DNA of 64,000 bases from Gemmatimonadota bacterium. Lineage in GTDB: Bacteria; Gemmatimonadota; Gemmatimonadetes; Longimicrobiales; Gaopeijiaceae. The notes beneath the pieces are model-generated. The model saw only the letters and a list, made by a program, of their open reading frames with translations. It did not search any database and was not told the origin of the DNA. The stretch lies in assembly GCA_022340865.1 (NCBI GenBank), contig JAJDNC010000052.1:1-64000 (forward strand), read 5' to 3'. The translations under genes and the position numbers were made by a program. Of this stretch, positions 23,885-32,687 are shown in pieces; the stretch's first letter is position 1, and each line of letters begins with the position of its first letter.

Positions 23885-24004
23885 GACAATCGACTCCTCT
23901 GGTGCAGACGGTCGTCGGTCGGACAAGGCGGGGGCGCCGTTCCCGGACCCCCGGAGAGGTTCAATGTACCTCGCCGACCACGACACGGGAACGGAGCGCG
24001 AGGC

Positions 24005-24161
24005 ATGCCGACATCGGTGGGCGCCCGGCGGAGAATCAGGCTGGTCGCTGCGCCCTGGCGCATCCCGCGCCGGCGGGGCCGCGCTCGGGCCGCGACGCCT
24101 TTGCCCCTCCCCGGGCCAGCCCTACATTTACCCACCCTCGACGGGGGGATGCCGACATCGG
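24005..24161 (+). repeat. Direct repeat of a 13-mer in the pfkA leader
   Basis: ATGCCGACATCGG occurs at 24005-24017 and again at 24149-24161, 144 bases apart, in the DNA between the divergent cNMP-binding gene and the phosphofructokinase. Both copies begin with ATG, but neither ATG is in frame with phosphofructokinase. The role is unknown. Confidence 0.5.
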
Positions 24162-24195
24162 CCCCCACGCTTCCCACCCTGCCAAGGCCGCGACC

Positions 24196-25287
24196 CTGGA
24201 CTCACGCATCCGGCGCATCGCCATCAACACCGGGGGAGGAGACGCGCCCGGGCTCAACGCCGTGATCCGCGCGGTGGTTCTGGCGGCTGAAGAGCAGGGG
24301 TGGGAGGTCTACGGCATCGAGCGCAGCTACGACGGTCTCTTCGAGGACGACGGCGTCTACCGGCTGGACCGCGCCTCCGTCCGCGGCATCACGCACCTGG
24401 GCGGAACCATCCTGGGCACGACCAACCGCGGGAACCCTCTCCACTGGCCCGTGACGAAGGCGGACGGAAGCGTGGAGTACGAGGACCGCTCGGAGGTGGT
24501 CATCGACGCGCTGAAGCGGCACGGGATCGACGCGCTGGTGGCCATCGGAGGGGACGGCTCCCTGAGCATCGCGCACGCGCTCTTCCAGCAGGGGCTCAAG
24601 GTGGTGGGGGTCCCCAAGACCATCGACAACGACCTCGCCGCCACCAACCTCACGTTCGGGTTCCAGACCGCGGTGGAGACGGCCACCGACGCCATCGACC
24701 GGCTGCACTCCACGGCCCAGGCTCACGAGCGGGTGATGGTCATCGAGCTCATGGGCCGCCACGCGGGCTGGATCGCTCTCTACGCCGGCGTCGCGGGGAC
24801 GGCGGACGTGGTCCTCATCCCCGAGATTCCGTACGACATCGAGCACGTCTGCGCCAAGATCGAGGCGCGCTACCACGTGGGTCGGCGGGGCTTCGCCATC
24901 GTGGTGGTGGCCGAGGGTGCATACCCCAAGGGCGGGGAGCCCCGCTTCAAGCGGAAGGACGGAGGGCAGGTCCGTCTCGGCGGCGTCGCCGAGGAGGTAG
25001 CCATCGAGATCTTCGAGAGGACCAAGCGCGAGACCCGATCGCTGGTGCTCGGCCATCTGCAGCGGGGCGGCAGCCCGAACGCCTACGATCGCCTTCTCGC
25101 GCTGCGCTTCGGCTCCGCCGCGGTGAAGCTCATCCGTGAGGGCGACTTCGGCTGCATGGTGGCTCTGGATCCGCCCAACGTGTTGGCCGTCCCCCTCGGG
25201 CAGGCCATCTCGCACATCAAGACCGTCCCCCTGGACTCCGACGTCGTGGAGACGGCCCGCAACTTGGGCATCTGCCTGGGAGACTGA
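24196..25287 (+). CDS. pfkA: ATP-dependent 6-phosphofructokinase (group III type)
   Basis: About 363 residues. It phosphorylates fructose-6-phosphate to the 1,6-bisphosphate in glycolysis. Motifs: NTGGGDAPGLNAVIRA at the start, AIGGDGSLS with Gly at the position that selects ATP over pyrophosphate, PKTIDNDL with the catalytic Asp and the neighbouring Lys, MGRHAGWIAL, and GHLQRGGSPNAYDR. The Gly/Lys combination is typical of group III ATP enzymes such as those of actinomycetes. The start is unusual: no ATG, GTG or TTG lies in frame near the conserved N-terminus, and the nearest in-frame ATG is 294 bases upstream (23902), close to the divergent gene. A CTG at 24196 with AAGG 9 bases upstream is my best guess. 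Confidence 0.88.
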   Translation: MDSRIRRIAINTGGGDAPGLNAVIRAVVLAAEEQGWEVYGIERSYDGLFEDDGVYRLDRASVRGITHLGGTILGTTNRGNPLHWPVTKADGSVEYEDRSEVVIDALKRHGIDALVAIGGDGSLSIAHALFQQGLKVVGVPKTIDNDLAATNLTFGFQTAVETATDAIDRLHSTAQAHERVMVIELMGRHAGWIALYAGVAGTADVVLIPEIPYDIEHVCAKIEARYHVGRRGFAIVVVAEGAYPKGGEPRFKRKDGGQVRLGGVAEEVAIEIFERTKRETRSLVLGHLQRGGSPNAYDRLLALRFGSAAVKLIREGDFGCMVALDPPNVLAVPLGQAISHIKTVPLDSDVVETARNLGICLGD

Positions 25288-25289
25288 GC

Positions 25290-26657
25290 GTGGCTTCGCG
25301 GCCCGGGAGCAGGGTCCTCCTCATCGACGACGACCCGGTACAGATCAAGACGCTCACGGCCCAGCTCGAGCGTTCGGGCCGCTTTGTCACCCTGAGCACG
25401 ACGGAGCCCCGCGAGGCGCTCGACCTCGTCCGGTCGGAAGCTCCCGAGGCGGTGATCTGCGACCTGGTGATGCCCGAGATGTCGGGCTTGGACGTCATAC
25501 GCGGCATCCGTGACGAGTTCCCGTCCCTGCCCGTCCTGGTGCTCACGGGCAAGGCGCAAGGCGGCGATGCCGAGCGCGCCTACGACGCAGGCGCCACCGA
25601 CTTCGTCACCAAGCCCGTGGAGCCGGGGGCCTTCATCGCCAGGCTCACACGGGCGTTGGAAGACGTGCCCGCTCGTCAGCTGCTGCAGGAAGCCGCCGGA
25701 CGTCGCTACGACCCCAACGGCATCCTCGGGGACCACCCTCGCATCAGGGAGGTGCGCCGCTTCGTCGAGCAGGTGGCCACGGTTCCCGGCGTTCCGGCAC
25801 TGGTCCTCGGCGAGTCCGGCACGGGGAAGAACCTCGTGGCCCGGGCCATCCACGCCGCCAGTCGGGGAGCACAGTACCGCTTCGTCGAGGTAAACTGCGC
25901 CGCGCTCCCCGACAATCTCCTCGAGGCGGAGATCTTCGGGTACGAGAAGGGAGCCTTCACCGATGCCAAGGCCGCCAAGCGCGGTCTGGCGGAGGTCGCC
26001 AACGACGGCACGCTGTTCCTGGACGAGGTGGGGGCGATGCCCCTGGCCCTCCAGGCGAAGCTCCTCACCTTCCTCGAGTCGCGGCGCCTCCGCCGGGTGG
26101 GTGGTACCGAGGACATCGAGGTGCGGGTGCGCATCGTCGCGGCCACCAACGCGGACATCAAGGAACAGGTCCGGGCGGGAGCCTTCAGGGAAGACCTCTA
26201 CTATCGGCTGAACGTGGCGCAGGTTGTCCTGCCGGCGCTACGCGAGATACGGAGCGACATCGGGCTCCTGGCCCGGCACTTCGTGCACAGCTCCGCCGAG
26301 TACTTCGGGAAGCCGGCGCCCACGCTCGATGCCCAGGGCGTGACCCGCCTCGAGGCATACGATTGGCCCGGAAACGTGCGCGAGCTCCGCAACGTCATCG
26401 AGCGGGCGCTCATCTTCTCGCGGGGGGATGTGCTTCGTGTGGATCCGTTCGTCCCGGTCGGTGAGCGGATCGGTGACTCCCCTGGTCCCGAGGGCGCCCT
26501 CCCGCTCCCCATGGGCCTCAGCCTCGACGACGTCGAGCGACGCTACATCGAGGCCACGCTGGCAGATGTCGACGGTGAGGTACAGGAGGCGGCGCGTCGC
26601 CTCGGAATCAGCCGCAAAGTGCTCTGGATGCGCCGGAAGAAGCACGGCCTCATCTGA
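25290..26657 (+). CDS. NtrC-family sigma-54-dependent response regulator
   Basis: A 455-residue regulator. The receiver domain (about 1-120) has LLIDDDP, phospho-acceptor Asp in VICDLVMPEMSG, the conserved Thr in LVLTGKA and Lys in VTKPVEP. The AAA+ domain (about 145-375) has Walker A LGESGTGKN, the GAFTGA-type loop written GAFTDA, Walker B GTLFLDEV and the arginine-finger region. The C-terminus (about 420-455) is a Fis-type helix-turn-helix (EAARRLGISRKVLWMRRKK in part). It activates RNA polymerase with sigma-54 at distant promoters. The GTG start comes two bases after the pfkA stop. No cognate histidine kinase is adjacent. Confidence 0.9.
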   Translation: MASRPGSRVLLIDDDPVQIKTLTAQLERSGRFVTLSTTEPREALDLVRSEAPEAVICDLVMPEMSGLDVIRGIRDEFPSLPVLVLTGKAQGGDAERAYDAGATDFVTKPVEPGAFIARLTRALEDVPARQLLQEAAGRRYDPNGILGDHPRIREVRRFVEQVATVPGVPALVLGESGTGKNLVARAIHAASRGAQYRFVEVNCAALPDNLLEAEIFGYEKGAFTDAKAAKRGLAEVANDGTLFLDEVGAMPLALQAKLLTFLESRRLRRVGGTEDIEVRVRIVAATNADIKEQVRAGAFREDLYYRLNVAQVVLPALREIRSDIGLLARHFVHSSAEYFGKPAPTLDAQGVTRLEAYDWPGNVRELRNVIERALIFSRGDVLRVDPFVPVGERIGDSPGPEGALPLPMGLSLDDVERRYIEATLADVDGEVQEAARRLGISRKVLWMRRKKHGLI

Positions 26658-27183
26658 GGCCGTGCCCAGCGCGGCGGGGCATGGTCAGAGGTGCCCACCA
26701 GACTACGATCTTCGAGCGGCGCCTCGGCGTGTCCGGGCTCGCGCGGTCCCAACGGACTATCCCGTTCATGGTCTCATCTCCCTTTCCCGAAGGGCCGCTC
26801 CCCTGTTGCTCAGGTTAGTCCTTCGGCCCCCCCTTGTGCCCGTGACAGAAGCAGGGGGTATGCCAACCGCGGCCAAATCTCCTAAGTAGATATGGGACAA
26901 TATGTTACATGAGTTCTTCCACCGCGCCCCCCGTCGGTGTCGTTCCCTGATGGGCACGAATTGCGTTCCCGATGGGGAATACTGGGCCCATACGGGAACA
27001 TGAGCGATCTCCGGGCGGACGAGTCCGCGGAGGGGACGCCGCCGCGCGGGGCGAAGGTGCCCCGGAGTCGGATGCGCCGCCGCAGCCCCGGGGCGCGCAC
27101 GGCGGGGCGTGCGCCGATGGGCCGCAGGCCCTACCCTTCGGCCCGACTCCGCATCTGCCGGACCTCTTCGAGGAGATAGACCG
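26658..27183. other. Intergenic region, 526 bases
   Basis: No coding frame with convincing bias is present. A GGGCCG/CGGCCC stem with a long loop lies near 26793-26840 and may end the response regulator transcript. An AT-rich stretch around 26881-26910 (TATGGGACAATATGTTACAT) is unusual for this genome and could hold a promoter. A short direct repeat, CGTTCC(C)nGATGGG, occurs at 26941-26954 and 26964-26976. Confidence 0.5.
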
Positions 27184-29622
27184 ATGTCATCCGTCCGTCG
27201 TCTGTGGTGGGGTGGGGCGAGTGTCGCCCTCCTCGCCTGGTGGACCACCGCGGCCGCCGCCCAGAGCACCGCCGCCTGGGTGCCGGAGCCTGTGCGCAAC
27301 CAGACGTTCCAGCTCTCCATCAAGAACATCATGCGCGGGCCCGAGCTCGTGGGTGAGGCTCCCACGAACGTACGCTGGACCGACGACTCGCAGTGGGTCT
27401 ACTTCCGGTGGCGGCCCGGCGGCATGGCGTGGGACGTGGAGCCTTCCCTGTACCGGGTCGCCGCCAAGGGAGGGGCGCCTGAGAAGCTCACCGACGAGCA
27501 GGCGACGGAGCAGGCACCCCTCTTCGCCCGGGGCGACATCTCTCCGGACAAGCGCTGGCGCGTATCCGCGGTGGACGGTGACCTCTGGCTGGTGGACCGG
27601 CGCACCATGAAGACGCGGCGCCTGACCCACACCCAGGCCGGCGAGCGCTCCCCCATCTTCTCGCCGGACGGCAAGAGCGTGATCTACCGGGAGGGGGACA
27701 ACCTGTTCCGCATGTCCCTCACCGACGGCTCGGTGGAGCAGCTCACCCACATCGAGTCGGGACCGGCGCCCAAGGAGCCGCCCGCCCCCACGGGTGAGGC
27801 GAAGTTCCTCCACGACCAGCAACTCGAGCTCTTCGCTCACGTGCGCAGGATCAAGGCAGAGGAGGACAAGCAGAAGGCGGAGCGCGAGGCACGCGAGGCC
27901 AAGGAGCCCAAGCCCCTCTACCTGGACAAGGACGAACGGGTGGCATCCCTGGAAGCCACCCGCGACGGCGCGCACGTCTTCATCACCACCTACACGCCGG
28001 CGCAGAACGCGAAGCGCCCGCCCATCCCCGTGTGGGTCACGGCGGACGGCTTCACCCAGACGATCCCGGGGCGCACCAAGGTGGGGGAGCCGCAGGCCAC
28101 GTCCCGCATCGGCCTCATCACCACCGCCACCGGGGAGGTGAAGTGGCTCTCCATCACCCCCGCCGACTACAAGGCCGAGGGCGCGCCCAGGCCGGACAAC
28201 TCCGGCTGGAACGAGGCCGGCACCATGGGCTTCGTGTTCTCCACCTCCTTCAACCACAAGGAGTGGTGGCTCTGGTCCGTGAACCCCGCCGACGGGGCCC
28301 TGACGCTGGTGGACCACCTGCACGACGACGCCTGGGTCGGCGGTCCCTGCTTCGCCCGATGCGTGGGCTTCGTGCCGCACACCGAGCGCATCTGGTACGT
28401 GAGCGAGGCGACGGGTTACGCGCACCTCTACTCGGTGAACGCCGACGGCACCGGCCGGACGGCCCTCACCAGCGGAAAGTGGGAGGTGCTCGGTGTGGAC
28501 GTCCCCGACGGCCAGTCGCGCTTCCTGCTCACCACCAACAAGGGCTCGCCGTTCAATGAGAACACCTACTGGCTGCCCTTCACCGGAGGGGATCTCCAGC
28601 CCGTCACCGACGGCATCGGGCGCTACGACGCCACCGTCTCACCCGACGGTAAGCGCTTCGCCATCCTGCACGACGTGGCGAACCGTCCCCCGGAGCTGTT
28701 CCTGGCGGACGCGAAGAAGCCCATGGACATGACCCGGGTCACGACCTCGCCCACCGAGAACTGGCTGTCCTTCCCCTGGATCAAGCCGGCCATCATCCAA
28801 TTCATGGCCAGGGACAGCACGATGGTGCCGGCGAGCATCTACCGGCCCAGCGACATGGGTGCCCAACCCAACGGCGCCGCGGTGATCTTCGTCCATGGAG
28901 CGGGTTACCTGCACAATGTCGACAACTACTGGTCGAACTACTACTACCGCGAGTGGATGTTCAACCAGTTCCTGGCGGCCAACGGGTACACCGTCCTGGC
29001 CATCGACTACCGCGGCTCGGCGGGGTACGGCCGGGACTGGCGCACGGCTATCTACGAGCACATGGGCGGCAAGGACATGACCGACCAGGTGGACGGGGCC
29101 CACTGGCTGGTGCAGCACGAGGGCATCGATCCGCGCCGCATCGGCATGTACGGCGGCTCCTACGGCGGCTTCATGACCGAGATGTCGATGTTCACCGCCG
29201 GCGAGACATTCCGGGCGGGGGCGGCGCTCCGCTCCGTGAGCGACTGGGCCGCCTACAACGACGGCTACACCAGCGAGATCCTGAACCTCCCCCAGAACGA
29301 CCCCGAGGCGTACAAGAGGTCGTCACCCATCTACTTCGCCCAGGATCTGCGTCCGGACCAGTACCTGCTCATCCTGCACGGCATGGTCGACACCAACGTC
29401 CACTTCTCCGACGACGTGCGCCTGGTGCAGCGTCTCATCGAGCTGGGCAAGGAGAACTGGTCGTTTCAGCCGTACCCGGTGGAGAACCACGGATTCGTGG
29501 AGCCCGCCTCGTGGACCGACGAGTACACGCGGATCTTCGAGCTCTTCGAGCGCACCATCAGCAAGCCCGGGTGCACGGACAACGGCGGCCTGTGCGCAGT
29601 GAAGCGGGGAGGCACCCACTGA
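27184..29622 (+). CDS. Secreted S9-family prolyl oligopeptidase
   Basis: An 812-residue exported serine peptidase of the DPP-IV/acylaminoacyl peptidase group. A signal peptide (about 1-27) ends in AAAAQ. The N-terminal half is a WD40-like beta-propeller (DDSQWVYFRW, FSPDGKSVIYREGD). The C-terminal alpha/beta-hydrolase domain carries the triad Ser659 (GGSYGG), Asp736 (MVDTNVHF) and His769 (ENHGFV). The start at 27184 has GAGGAG 9 bases upstream. It should cleave short peptides, often after proline, outside the cytoplasm. Large sets of secreted S9 peptidases are typical for Gemmatimonadota. Confidence 0.92.
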   Translation: MSSVRRLWWGGASVALLAWWTTAAAAQSTAAWVPEPVRNQTFQLSIKNIMRGPELVGEAPTNVRWTDDSQWVYFRWRPGGMAWDVEPSLYRVAAKGGAPEKLTDEQATEQAPLFARGDISPDKRWRVSAVDGDLWLVDRRTMKTRRLTHTQAGERSPIFSPDGKSVIYREGDNLFRMSLTDGSVEQLTHIESGPAPKEPPAPTGEAKFLHDQQLELFAHVRRIKAEEDKQKAEREAREAKEPKPLYLDKDERVASLEATRDGAHVFITTYTPAQNAKRPPIPVWVTADGFTQTIPGRTKVGEPQATSRIGLITTATGEVKWLSITPADYKAEGAPRPDNSGWNEAGTMGFVFSTSFNHKEWWLWSVNPADGALTLVDHLHDDAWVGGPCFARCVGFVPHTERIWYVSEATGYAHLYSVNADGTGRTALTSGKWEVLGVDVPDGQSRFLLTTNKGSPFNENTYWLPFTGGDLQPVTDGIGRYDATVSPDGKRFAILHDVANRPPELFLADAKKPMDMTRVTTSPTENWLSFPWIKPAIIQFMARDSTMVPASIYRPSDMGAQPNGAAVIFVHGAGYLHNVDNYWSNYYYREWMFNQFLAANGYTVLAIDYRGSAGYGRDWRTAIYEHMGGKDMTDQVDGAHWLVQHEGIDPRRIGMYGGSYGGFMTEMSMFTAGETFRAGAALRSVSDWAAYNDGYTSEILNLPQNDPEAYKRSSPIYFAQDLRPDQYLLILHGMVDTNVHFSDDVRLVQRLIELGKENWSFQPYPVENHGFVEPASWTDEYTRIFELFERTISKPGCTDNGGLCAVKRGGTH

Positions 29623-29649
29623 CGGGGCGCGGGGGTGTGAGTCGGTAGC

Positions 29650-29789
29650 GGGGCGCCGGGCTTCGCCTGCGGCCCGGGCGCTCCGCTACTACCGGCCAGC
29701 TACTCGACCGTCTCTGTTGCTCCGCTCCTGCGCGACGGGCCCGCAAGGGCCCTGCGCAGAGCCTCGCTGCAGACGAAGCCCGGCGCCCC
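29650..29789. repeat. Long inverted repeat between convergent genes
   Basis: Arms at 29650-29670 and 29769-29789 (GGGGCGCCGGGCTTCGCCTGC and its complement) match at 20 of 21 positions, with 98 bases between. The interior holds a second GC-rich dyad around GGGCCCGCAAGGGCCC. The element fills the gap between the convergent S9 peptidase and ADOP permease genes and encodes nothing. It may be a terminator structure or a genome-wide interspersed repeat. Confidence 0.65.
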
Positions 29790-29805
29790 CTTCTCCCGAT
29801 CTACC

Positions 29806-32205
29806 TCACTCGCCGCGCAACGTACGCGCTGGATCCACCCGGGCCGCCCGGACCGCCGGGACCGCGGCGGCCAGCAGGCCCACGGTCAGGAAGATCAGGG
29901 CCACCGCTGCATAGGTGGAGGGGGAGCGCAGGTCGCCGGGGAGCATCGCCTGGAGGAACGAAGCCGCGACCCACGCCAGGGCGAGGCCCACCGCGACGGC
30001 GGGCAGGAGCTGGCGGAGCGCGACGCCCAGCACCGACCTCATCACGCGGCGGCCGTCGGCACCCAGCGCCATGCGCACACCCAGCTCACGCCGGCGCCGG
30101 CGCACCCCGAACGCCAGCAGGCCGTAGAGTCCGACCCCGGCCACCAGTAGGCCAGCCAGCCCGCCGGCCAGGGCCATGGTGCCCAGCGCCCTGGGAACGC
30201 GGATCATGTAGGCGTAGGCGTCGGCCAGCGAGCGGACGTCCCAGAGGGCCAGCGCCGGGTCCACCCGGGCGACGGCGCTGCGGAGGGTCCCCGCCAGGAC
30301 GGTGGGCTCCCCCTCCGAGCGAACCAGGAGCATGACGGCGGAAGCGTGCACCTGAGCCAGAGGCACGTAGACCCTGTCCTCCCGGGCGCGGGCGCCGCCG
30401 CCGAGGTTGGCGTCGGTCACCACGCCCACCACCGTGGCCCAGGCGGTGGAGTCCGCCTCGATCAGGCGGAGCCTCCGGCCCAGCGGCGGTGTGTTGGCCG
30501 AATACCTGTGCACCCAGCTCTCGCTCACCACCACCACGCGCGGTGACGTCGGGAGATCCGACGCCTCGAGGCCCCGGCCGGAGAGGAGGTGCAGTCCCAG
30601 GACCCGGAAGAACCCGGGGCTCACTGCGTCCCAGGAGGTTCCCGGACGGTCCTGGGGGCGCGGGTAGACGGTCCCCTGCAGCTCCATGGCCGAGTGCCCC
30701 TCGTGGTACCCCGGCGCACCCAGGGCGAGGGCGGAGGAACTGTCGCCGGGAAGCCCCTGGACGGCGTGCTCCAGGCGTGACGTCAGTGCCGGCATCGAGG
30801 CTCCGTCCGGTTTCCGGGTGTCCACGGACGCCACCAGGACATGCTTCGCCGGCACCCCGTGACCGAAGTCGCGGGTGGCGAGGAGTGGTCGCGCGGCGAA
30901 TCCCGCCGCCACCAGCGCGGCACACGACAGGGACAGCTGGCCCGTGACGAACGCCCGGCTCCACGCTCCGCCGCCTCCCACCGCCGCTGCGCTCTCCTCC
31001 TTCAGGACCTGCAGGACGTCCACCCGCAGGACCCGCACCACCGGGAGGATGCCCGCCAGGACCGCGGTTCCCAGCACCAACATGGAAGTGAACGTCACGA
31101 CCCGCCCGTCCACGGTCAGGTGCATCCAGAAGTAGCCGAAGTTCTCCGGGCCCAGCGTGCGCTGGATCATCCCCACGAGCCACCACGCCAACGACAACCC
31201 CAGAACTCCGCCGCCCAACGCCACCAGGAGGGCCTCCAGGAAGAGCTGCGCGCCCAGCTGGCGCCTCCCCGCCCCGAGCGCCGCCTGGATGCCCAGAGAG
31301 CGTACCCGTTCGGTGGCGCGGACCAGCAGGAGGTTCGCGACGTTCGCGCACGAGATGACGAGGAGGCAGAGGGCTACCAGCACAAGGCCGACGAAGATCA
31401 CCTTCTCTCCGTGCCCACCCCGACCTCCGGTGTAGCTCTGCACGCGCATCACACCGCCCCGGTCGGTGGCGCTCCGGTCGATCTCTCCGGCGCGCCAACG
31501 TGCGCCGAGCTCCGCCGTCGCCGACGCCGCCGTCGCCCCGTCCACCAGTCGTCCCACCAGCTCTACGGTGCCGTCGGTGGCGCCGGCCTCGTCCAGGATC
31601 GTCCAGGCGTCCTCCTTGATGGGGAAGCCGAAGCCCCGCGGCATGACGCCCACGACCGTGCGGGGCGTCCCATTCATCAGGACGGTGCGCCCCAGTACGC
31701 CCGGGTCTCCGTCGTAGGCCTGCTGCCACACGTCGTAGCCGATGACCAGGGCGTCGCCGGCGTCGGCGGCGCCGGGGAGCCTTCCGAGGACGGGTCTCAC
31801 CCGGAGCAGCGGAAGGACCTCGGGGGTCAGGCCCGCCGCCTGGACGCGTACCGCCGCGTGGCCCGGGTCCACCACGGTGGCCTCGAAGGTCGTGAAGCCG
31901 CCCAGGGCCTGGAGGCTCTCCGAGCCCTGGAGCCGCCGCAGGTCGGACAGATGTACCGGTACCAACCGTCCGCCCTCCCTCGGCTGCGCCACGTCGGCGC
32001 GGACGATGCGATCCCCGTGAGGCACGGGCAGCGGACGGGTGGCACCCACCAGGATGCTGAAGAAGACCGTGGGAGCGGCCAAACCCAGCGTCAGGACGGC
32101 GAGGGCCACGACGGACATCCCCGGACTGCGCCGCAGGCCGCGGAGGGCGAGACGGGGGGCCAGACCGGCGCGAAACGTCTTGGAACGTCGAAGAATGGAG
32201 CCCAT
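29806..32205 (-). CDS. ADOP-family ABC transporter permease (MacB/FtsX type)
   Basis: A 799-residue membrane protein with the duplicated architecture of ADOP permeases: an N-terminal helix (LRRSPGMSVVALAVLTLGLA in part), a MacB_PCD periplasmic domain, three FtsX-type helices (about 270-420), then a second periplasmic domain and three C-terminal helices. Phrases such as VIGYDVWQQAYDGDPGVLGR, NGTPRTVVGVMP and ANVANLLLVRATER are diagnostic for the family. No ATPase gene adjoins, which is normal for these orphan permeases. The transported or extruded substrate is unknown; relatives are linked with macrolide or peptide export and with envelope stress. Confidence 0.88.
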   Translation of the reverse strand: MGSILRRSKTFRAGLAPRLALRGLRRSPGMSVVALAVLTLGLAAPTVFFSILVGATRPLPVPHGDRIVRADVAQPREGGRLVPVHLSDLRRLQGSESLQALGGFTTFEATVVDPGHAAVRVQAAGLTPEVLPLLRVRPVLGRLPGAADAGDALVIGYDVWQQAYDGDPGVLGRTVLMNGTPRTVVGVMPRGFGFPIKEDAWTILDEAGATDGTVELVGRLVDGATAASATAELGARWRAGEIDRSATDRGGVMRVQSYTGGRGGHGEKVIFVGLVLVALCLLVISCANVANLLLVRATERVRSLGIQAALGAGRRQLGAQLFLEALLVALGGGVLGLSLAWWLVGMIQRTLGPENFGYFWMHLTVDGRVVTFTSMLVLGTAVLAGILPVVRVLRVDVLQVLKEESAAAVGGGGAWSRAFVTGQLSLSCAALVAAGFAARPLLATRDFGHGVPAKHVLVASVDTRKPDGASMPALTSRLEHAVQGLPGDSSSALALGAPGYHEGHSAMELQGTVYPRPQDRPGTSWDAVSPGFFRVLGLHLLSGRGLEASDLPTSPRVVVVSESWVHRYSANTPPLGRRLRLIEADSTAWATVVGVVTDANLGGGARAREDRVYVPLAQVHASAVMLLVRSEGEPTVLAGTLRSAVARVDPALALWDVRSLADAYAYMIRVPRALGTMALAGGLAGLLVAGVGLYGLLAFGVRRRRRELGVRMALGADGRRVMRSVLGVALRQLLPAVAVGLALAWVAASFLQAMLPGDLRSPSTYAAVALIFLTVGLLAAAVPAVRAARVDPARTLRGE

Positions 32206-32552
32206 GGTCAGGTCTGTCTGTGCTGTGGTCCCGGGCGGTCTTCGGGCCCGGGGCTCCCGGCCCCACGAGGGAAGACGGACTTCCTCGTCGGGACTGTTTC
32301 CGGGACGACGTCTTTTCCATCGAGGTTACGACTTCCGTACCGGGGGGGCGAGTCTCGTCACGACGGCGCCGCAGTCGCGGCACCGGACCTGCGGCGTCGG
32401 GCCGACGCGACCACGCGCTTGCGTGAGCGCGCGCCGGAGCTTCCCGGGTCCCTTCCCGACGCCGCTTGCGCCCGATCGCCGATTGGTCGACACTAGCCCC
32501 GCCGAACCTCCCGCCGGCGTGTCGCGGGACCTGTCCACATCCCGAACCTGCG
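32206..32552. other. Intergenic region, 347 bases
   Basis: Divergent spacer between the ADOP permease and the small membrane protein. I see no convincing small gene, RNA or operator in it. Confidence 0.4.
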
Positions 32553-32681
32553 ATGGATCCCAGCGAAGACCCCGCGCCCGACGGACGCCGCACCTTCCGC
32601 CGCACCCTTCTGCGCGTGATGATCGTGCAGGTGGTGGCCCTGGCCCTGCTCTGGCTCCTCCAGGCCCGGTTCGGCGGGTAG
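32553..32681 (+). CDS. Small single-pass membrane protein upstream of symporter
   Basis: A 42-residue protein: an acidic then basic N-terminus (DPSEDPAPDGRRTFRR) and one hydrophobic helix (about 21-38, VMIVQVVALALLWLL). Its stop is six bases before the symporter start, so the two are translationally linked. Small partner subunits precede several sodium:solute symporters (DUF485 with ActP, DUF997 with PanF); this one resembles them in size and placement but matches neither by motif. A role in assembling or tuning the symporter is inferred. Confidence 0.6.
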   Translation: MDPSEDPAPDGRRTFRRTLLRVMIVQVVALALLWLLQARFGG

Positions 32682-32687
32682 CGGCCC

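Noticed and set aside
24149..24195. Frameshift between the ATG at 24149 and phosphofructokinase
   Set aside because: The segment from 24149 is out of frame and encodes Pro/Ser-rich residues unlike any phosphofructokinase N-terminus, so a simple frameshift is not proven; kept only as a start-codon anomaly.
26951..26964. Sigma-54-like TGGGCACGAATTGC upstream of the S9 peptidase
   Set aside because: The GG and GC doublets are not separated by the required 10 bases, so the -24/-12 geometry fails.
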